Source: Actinomycetes bacterium | GTDB lineage: Bacteria; Actinomycetota; Acidimicrobiia; Spongiisociales; UBA5794 | Direction of reading: 5' to 3' | Length of the DNA stretch: 16,398 bases | NCBI GenBank assembly: GCA_023336765.1 | Contig: JAMBLL010000221.1 | Coordinates: 1 to 16,398, forward strand | Part shown: in pieces, positions 13,127 to 16,398 of the stretch | How positions within the stretch are numbered: the stretch's first letter is position 1 | Layout: each line of letters opens with the position of its first letter | Notes under the pieces: generated by a model | Databases searched by the model: none | Told to the model about the DNA's origin: nothing | Seen by the model: the letters and a program-made list of their open reading frames with translations, nothing else | Made by a program: the position numbers and the translations under genes

Positions 13127-14488
13127 TCAGTCAGGCCAGCGAACGTCGATGATGCCCCTCCGGCCGAGCTCAGCGAAGACACTGATCGTCGTGTCGAGAA
13201 GCTCGTCCCGATCGAGCCCTGTTTCTTCAACTGCCTGCTCAACGACATCGCCGAGAGCTATCTGACCATCGAGACGGAGAAGGGCGTGAGCTGCCATTGG
13301 CGCAACGTCGCCCGCAACACCCGCCGTGTCATCGAGCACAAGTTGGGCATCAGCAGCCACGTATCTGCGGTCCTCGTGACGAAGCAACTGTTGGAGGCTG
13401 TGAGGCGACACGAGGGTGATCACGGCTTCGTTGAGATCGCGATCATCCGTGCGTGCTGCGGCTGAGAACGCTCGCTCGACCTGGCTTCCGCCGTTTCCCT
13501 GCGGTGGGACAGCCATACGATCGACGCGATGACTTCCAAGGCCATCGCTATACAGGACGATCGCGCCGTTCGCAACCGCAACGGCGCCGATGTCGTTGTG
13601 ATAGGCGACCCAGCGCTCGACCGTGTCGAGATACTCGTCCGGACGATTCCGCAGCAACGCGTGGTTCCACTTCTCTGCATAGTCCCGGCTCGACTCGTTG
13701 CTGTGATACAGCAACCAGGAGGAACAATCCAGAGATGTGAACCATGTGAGCGGCCGATCGGACCAGTGGGCGTCTGGTTCAAGCATCCAGTTACACATCA
13801 GGTGAGCGTATCCGCCAGGGTTGAGAACGGAGGCCGCTCCCTCCACCGCGAGTCTCGACACGTCGTCCCCGGGAAGCCCGGAATCTCGAAACGTGTAGTC
13901 GATATCAGGCGAGACGACAAAGGGCAGGTTGCCCACCACGAGGTCGAACTTCTCCCCCGCGACCGGTTCGAACATGCTGCCTTCCACACAGGTGATGTTC
14001 GTCAGGCCGTTTATCGCGGCGTTGATCTCTGTGAGCCACAGAGCCCGTGGGTTGACGTCCGTCGCAACGACTTCCTCTGCATGAAGGGCCGCCAGCAGGG
14101 CCTGAGCACCACACCCTGTTCCAACATCGAGTGCTCTCTGGACTGGCCGTCGTACGGTGAGCGCCGCCAGTGTGCGAGTGGTCGGGTTGATGCCGCTGAC
14201 ACTGTCGGAACGAAGTTCGAGTGGATTCGAAGGGTCATGGGCAACGACGAAACCCTCCCAGCTCGAGAACTGGACCGTACCCCTCAGACCCCCATCGATC
14301 CGTTCGACAAGACCGCTATCGACCAGCGTATCGACCAGCCCGCGCGGCAACGCATCCGCTTGGTCAATCGAGAGCGGCTCTGTCGTACCGAAAAGACTCG
14401 ACACGCCAGAGCCTGCCTCATCAGCGCTGTTGTCTCGTCCAGCTTCCCATGAGTCCCTGAGCTGTCGAGCAGCGGACCCGGAGATCAA
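13127..14488 (-). CDS. HemK/PrmC-like class I methyltransferase with C-terminal extension, 453 aa
   Basis: Three parts: an N-terminal winged-helix-like region (about 35-75, ALPRGLVDTLVDSGLVERID); a SAM-binding domain with motif I ALDVGTGCGAQALL (119-132), acidic Asp144 in VATDVNP, and the catalytic-loop region VVGNLPFVVSP (185-194); and a C-terminal domain of about 220 residues typical of long actinobacterial homologues. PrmC/RsmC-like enzymes methylate amide or amino nitrogens held by an NPP(Y/F) motif; here it reads NLPF, with Leu188 encoded by CTG, one base from Pro CCG. The protein or RNA target is unknown. The start is uncertain: TTG 14488 is the first codon of the frame, 10 bp after the small secreted gene, without an obvious ribosome binding site. 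Confidence 0.8.
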   Translation of the reverse strand: MISGSAARQLRDSWEAGRDNSADEAGSGVSSLFGTTEPLSIDQADALPRGLVDTLVDSGLVERIDGGLRGTVQFSSWEGFVVAHDPSNPLELRSDSVSGINPTTRTLAALTVRRPVQRALDVGTGCGAQALLAALHAEEVVATDVNPRALWLTEINAAINGLTNITCVEGSMFEPVAGEKFDLVVGNLPFVVSPDIDYTFRDSGLPGDDVSRLAVEGAASVLNPGGYAHLMCNWMLEPDAHWSDRPLTWFTSLDCSSWLLYHSNESSRDYAEKWNHALLRNRPDEYLDTVERWVAYHNDIGAVAVANGAIVLYSDGLGSHRVDRMAVPPQGNGGSQVERAFSAAARTDDRDLNEAVITLVSPHSLQQLLRHEDRRYVAADAQLVLDDTAGVAGDVAPMAAHALLRLDGQIALGDVVEQAVEETGLDRDELLDTTISVFAELGRRGIIDVRWPD

Positions 14489-14498
14489 TTACTTGGTA

Positions 14499-14822
14499 TC
14501 AACTTTCCCCATCAATGCCATCGATCTTGATGAACAGACCCTCGACCGGCACAGCTGCCTCGATCTTGAAGAAGACATCATCCATCTTGATGAATGCATC
14601 CTCCATCTTGATGAACACACCCTGTTCGGCGAGTGAATCCCATTTCTGGTACACGTGGTCGCCCAACACGACCGAGATTTCAGTCGGTCCGCACTTCTCA
14701 CACGCTTCCGGGCCACCGATGGGCTCAGCAGCCACGGCTGATCCCACCCCAGCCAATGATGCTGCTGCAACTATCGAAGTCGCCACGGCTGCTCTCGCGC
14801 GCTTGTTCCTCTTCCCCACCAT
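14499..14822 (-). CDS. Small secreted protein with four heptad repeats, 107 aa
   Basis: I do not recognise this protein. It starts with a basic N region (MVGKRNKRARA), a hydrophobic Ala/Val-rich core and a likely signal peptidase site AVAA/EP after residue 32, so it should be exported. The mature part of about 75 residues has a CxxC (Cys41, Cys44), a middle segment EISVVLGDHVYQKWDSL, and then four near-identical heptads: VFIKMED 69-75, AFIKMDD 76-82, VFFKIEA 83-89 and LFIKIDG 96-102, the last after a 6-residue gap. Each has the plan hydrophobic-Phe-Ile/Phe-Lys-Met/Ile-acidic-acidic/small. ATG 14822 has GGAGGA 4 nt upstream. A 168-bp intergenic gap precedes it, enough for its own promoter. Assembly, metal binding or surface association are guesses. 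Confidence 0.75.
   Translation of the reverse strand: MVGKRNKRARAAVATSIVAAASLAGVGSAVAAEPIGGPEACEKCGPTEISVVLGDHVYQKWDSLAEQGVFIKMEDAFIKMDDVFFKIEAAVPVEGLFIKIDGIDGES
14517..14618 (-). repeat. Four degenerate 21-bp coding repeats
   Basis: Units at 14598-14618, 14577-14597, 14556-14576 and 14517-14537 encode the four heptads of the secreted protein. The shared core on the plus strand is ATCTTGATGAA (ATCTTGAAGAA in the third unit). The DNA similarity shows the protein repeat arose by tandem duplication rather than convergence. Confidence 0.8.
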
Positions 14823-14990
14823 TGTTCCTCCGTCGACTCGCTACCGATGTCTGTCGCCCCACGGAACAATCGGACCCCCCGAGACAACGATTTCAGCATA
14901 GTCACCATCACACAGGAATATCGAGTGGTACCCGTACCCACGATGCGAGAGCCATTCATCGTCCCCGGGACCGCGACCCAACTCCTAATG

Positions 14991-15632
14991 TCAGACGGAC
15001 TTTGGTAGTCGAGCGACGATCGTGCGCCATATCCCATTGCGAGTCACTTCGACGATCTCAAGCCCCGCAGCCGCGACGTTCTCTTCTGTTTGACGATTCG
15101 TTCGGAACCCGAAGATCCTCCTCGTCGCGACGCTGACAAGATCGGCGAGACGGCCCAGGAGGCGGTTCGTTGGACGGACATGCTCGAGCAGCAGTATCTG
15201 TCCATCGGGGCGCACGACACGACCCAGTTCTCCCAAGCCCTGCACAGGATCAGCGACCGAGCAGAACACACACGTGCCAACCGCTGTGTCGAAGGTGTCA
15301 TCGTCAAAGGGGAGATCCTGCACATCGGCCTCGACAAGTTCTGCCTTCACATGGACCGACACCATCTTGGCCCTTGCTCTGTCGAGCATCCGTGAAGACA
15401 CATCGATGCCCGTGACCTCCGCGCCCTCACGATAGTAAGCAAGGTTCTTGCCAGTGCCGACACCGACCTCCAGCACGGTTCCCGTGGCCTTGTCAAGCAG
15501 CGCACGGCGCCGTTTCTTTGTACCCATCAGCTCCATCGGGGCGTCGTAGATATCGTAGATACGCGCCATGCGGTCATACCGACGAGTGACCTCAGACTGT
15601 TCCGAAATGCTGTCCATGGGTTCAGGCGACAT
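14991..15632 (-). CDS. UbiE-like class I SAM-dependent methyltransferase, 213 aa
   Basis: A soluble type-11 methyltransferase. Motif I is VLEVGVGTGKNL (53-64), followed by the acidic strand end GIDVS with Asp77, motif II-like DLPFDDDTFDTAVGTCVFCSV (106-125), and RPDGQILLLEHVRP (141-153). A C-terminal amphipathic stretch (NRLLGRLADLVSVATRRIFG) could sit on the membrane. The resemblance is to the UbiE/METTL7 group that acts on lipid or thiol acceptors; the substrate is unknown. I use ATG 15632: the frame is open to 15779, but that part lies inside the DUF3105 gene and is Arg-rich out-of-frame sequence. No ribosome binding site is clear, and ATG 15617 is an alternative. The upstream gene ends 31 nt away, so both are probably one transcript. 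Confidence 0.85.
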   Translation of the reverse strand: MSPEPMDSISEQSEVTRRYDRMARIYDIYDAPMELMGTKKRRRALLDKATGTVLEVGVGTGKNLAYYREGAEVTGIDVSSRMLDRARAKMVSVHVKAELVEADVQDLPFDDDTFDTAVGTCVFCSVADPVQGLGELGRVVRPDGQILLLEHVRPTNRLLGRLADLVSVATRRIFGFRTNRQTEENVAAAGLEIVEVTRNGIWRTIVARLPKSV

Positions 15633-15663
15633 CGAAATCAGCGGCCGTGTCCGCTCGCGATGT

Positions 15664-16293
15664 CTAATACGCGCATGGGACGTTCTCGGGGCCTCGGTTG
15701 CGATACGTCTCGATGAACGCCTCAATTTCGGGATCGGCATCGCCATAGGCCTTAAGACGTAACCAAGCGGTCGCCACAACAGGCTCTGTCAGCTGAGCGT
15801 TGGGTGACAGGATCACCCGGTCGTCAAAGCGATTCACGATGTCAGATAACCCGGACACGACATCGTCGCCAACGCTGGGCTGATACCAGACCACTACTGT
15901 TCCGTGTTCGAGGGCATGAACAGCGAATTCGGGCGGTAGCTGCTGATCGAGGACGCCGCATCGTGGTGAGTTGACACTGTGTGTGCCACTCGTAGGTGTC
16001 GCAGATGCAAATGCGACGGTCTCACCAGCAGGAACATGTGACCGGCCATCATTGGGTTGGCTTGTCACGCCGGGAAGCTCAGAAGGTATCGCCTTTTGAA
16101 CGATGAGGAATCCGACTGCTCCGACAACGACAACTGCGGCAAGAGACACTAACCCGATCCGTACGCGGCGCTTTCGATCGTCGACTTGTCTGGCTCTGGC
16201 ATCGGCGGCCTTGCGCTCCTCGCGCCGAGCGCGCTTTTCGGCTTGCTTCGCCTTATCGACTGGCTTCTTCGCTGCTGGCTTCTTCCTGACCAC
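15664..16293 (-). CDS. DUF3105 single-pass membrane protein, 209 aa
   Basis: A cytoplasmic Lys/Arg/Ala-rich N terminus (residues 1-45, probably a charged helix) is followed by one membrane segment (about 46-65) and an extracytoplasmic DUF3105 domain. The domain shows TPTSGTH (99-105), RCGVLDQQLPPEF and the family hallmark VHALEHGTVVVWYQP (125-139), ending PENVPCAY. Conserved His105, His126 and His130 and the two cysteines (112, 207) suggest a metal or redox site, but no function is established for the family. GTG 16293 has a GGAGGG about 8-9 nt upstream. It leads a likely two-gene unit with the downstream methyltransferase. A TACAGT at 16325-16320 (minus strand) is a possible -10 box. Confidence 0.85.
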   Translation of the reverse strand: MVRKKPAAKKPVDKAKQAEKRARREERKAADARARQVDDRKRRVRIGLVSLAAVVVVGAVGFLIVQKAIPSELPGVTSQPNDGRSHVPAGETVAFASATPTSGTHSVNSPRCGVLDQQLPPEFAVHALEHGTVVVWYQPSVGDDVVSGLSDIVNRFDDRVILSPNAQLTEPVVATAWLRLKAYGDADPEIEAFIETYRNRGPENVPCAY

Positions 16294-16398
16294 TACGTTT
16301 TCCCTCCCTCGGGCACCACACTGTACACATCGGGGTCAACGGTCGCTCAGCGAACCCTATTCCATGCTCGCTTCACATCCACAGTGACGTCGGGAGGA

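Noticed and set aside
13529..14452. Plus-strand ORF (307 codons) opposite the HemK-like methyltransferase
   Set aside because: The minus-strand protein shows clear SAM-binding motifs; this frame shows none.
16391..16398. CGGGAGGA at the very end of the window as a ribosome binding site of a plus-strand gene
   Set aside because: It would fit a divergent gene starting just outside the window, but no start codon or coding sequence is visible.

Overview
This is a high-GC bacterial chromosome segment, most likely from an actinobacterium (Actinomycetota, possibly Acidimicrobiia; inferred, not proven). The signs are GC-rich third codon positions, frequent GTG/TTG starts, several genes with a TANNNT -10 box 6-7 nt before the start codon (leaderless mRNA pattern), a DUF3105 membrane protein, an actinobacterial-style heterodimeric ABC exporter and a long HemK-like methyltransferase. 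No phage, IS, CRISPR, rRNA or tRNA was seen.

Left part (1-3801, + strand): a sulfur-amino-acid operon. A promoter (TTGACT-17-TTAACT) precedes a 39-codon leader ORF with its own ribosome binding site and the run Met-Met-Met-Cys-Met-Cys-Met. An 11-bp perfect hairpin starts 5 nt after that run. Then come an OsmC-family protein, O-acetylhomoserine sulfhydrylase (metY), a small CoA-binding-fold protein and homoserine O-acyltransferase (metX); the last three are joined by 4-bp ATGA overlaps. MetX activates homoserine and MetY inserts sulfide, giving homocysteine. The leader looks like a ribosome-stalling sensor of Met/Cys supply and is the best candidate here for an undescribed regulatory system.

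Middle (3819-8534, - strand): a small PLDc_N-like membrane protein, then a compact tetR-ABC-ABC operon. The two half-transporters overlap by 4 bp; one has a degenerate ATP site, as in TM287/288- or BmrCD-type multidrug exporters. The TetR gene has a perfect 12-bp-arm palindrome against its -10 box, arguing for autoregulation of the exporter.

Right-middle (8556-12045): a CPA2/KefC-type cation/proton antiporter with an RCK domain (-), a decayed, frameshifted TDT/SLAC1-type anion transporter (+), and a ClC-type chloride channel/transporter (-). The pseudogene and clc converge on an unusual 19-bp-arm inverted repeat that encodes IVGPWS on both strands.

Right part (12094-16293, all - strand): a zinc-less MDR oxidoreductase, a HemK/PrmC-like methyltransferase with NLPF in place of NPPF, a small secreted protein with four copies of a heptad (xFIKM[ED]D-like), a UbiE-like methyltransferase and a DUF3105 membrane protein. 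The small secreted protein is unfamiliar to me and is the second most interesting item.
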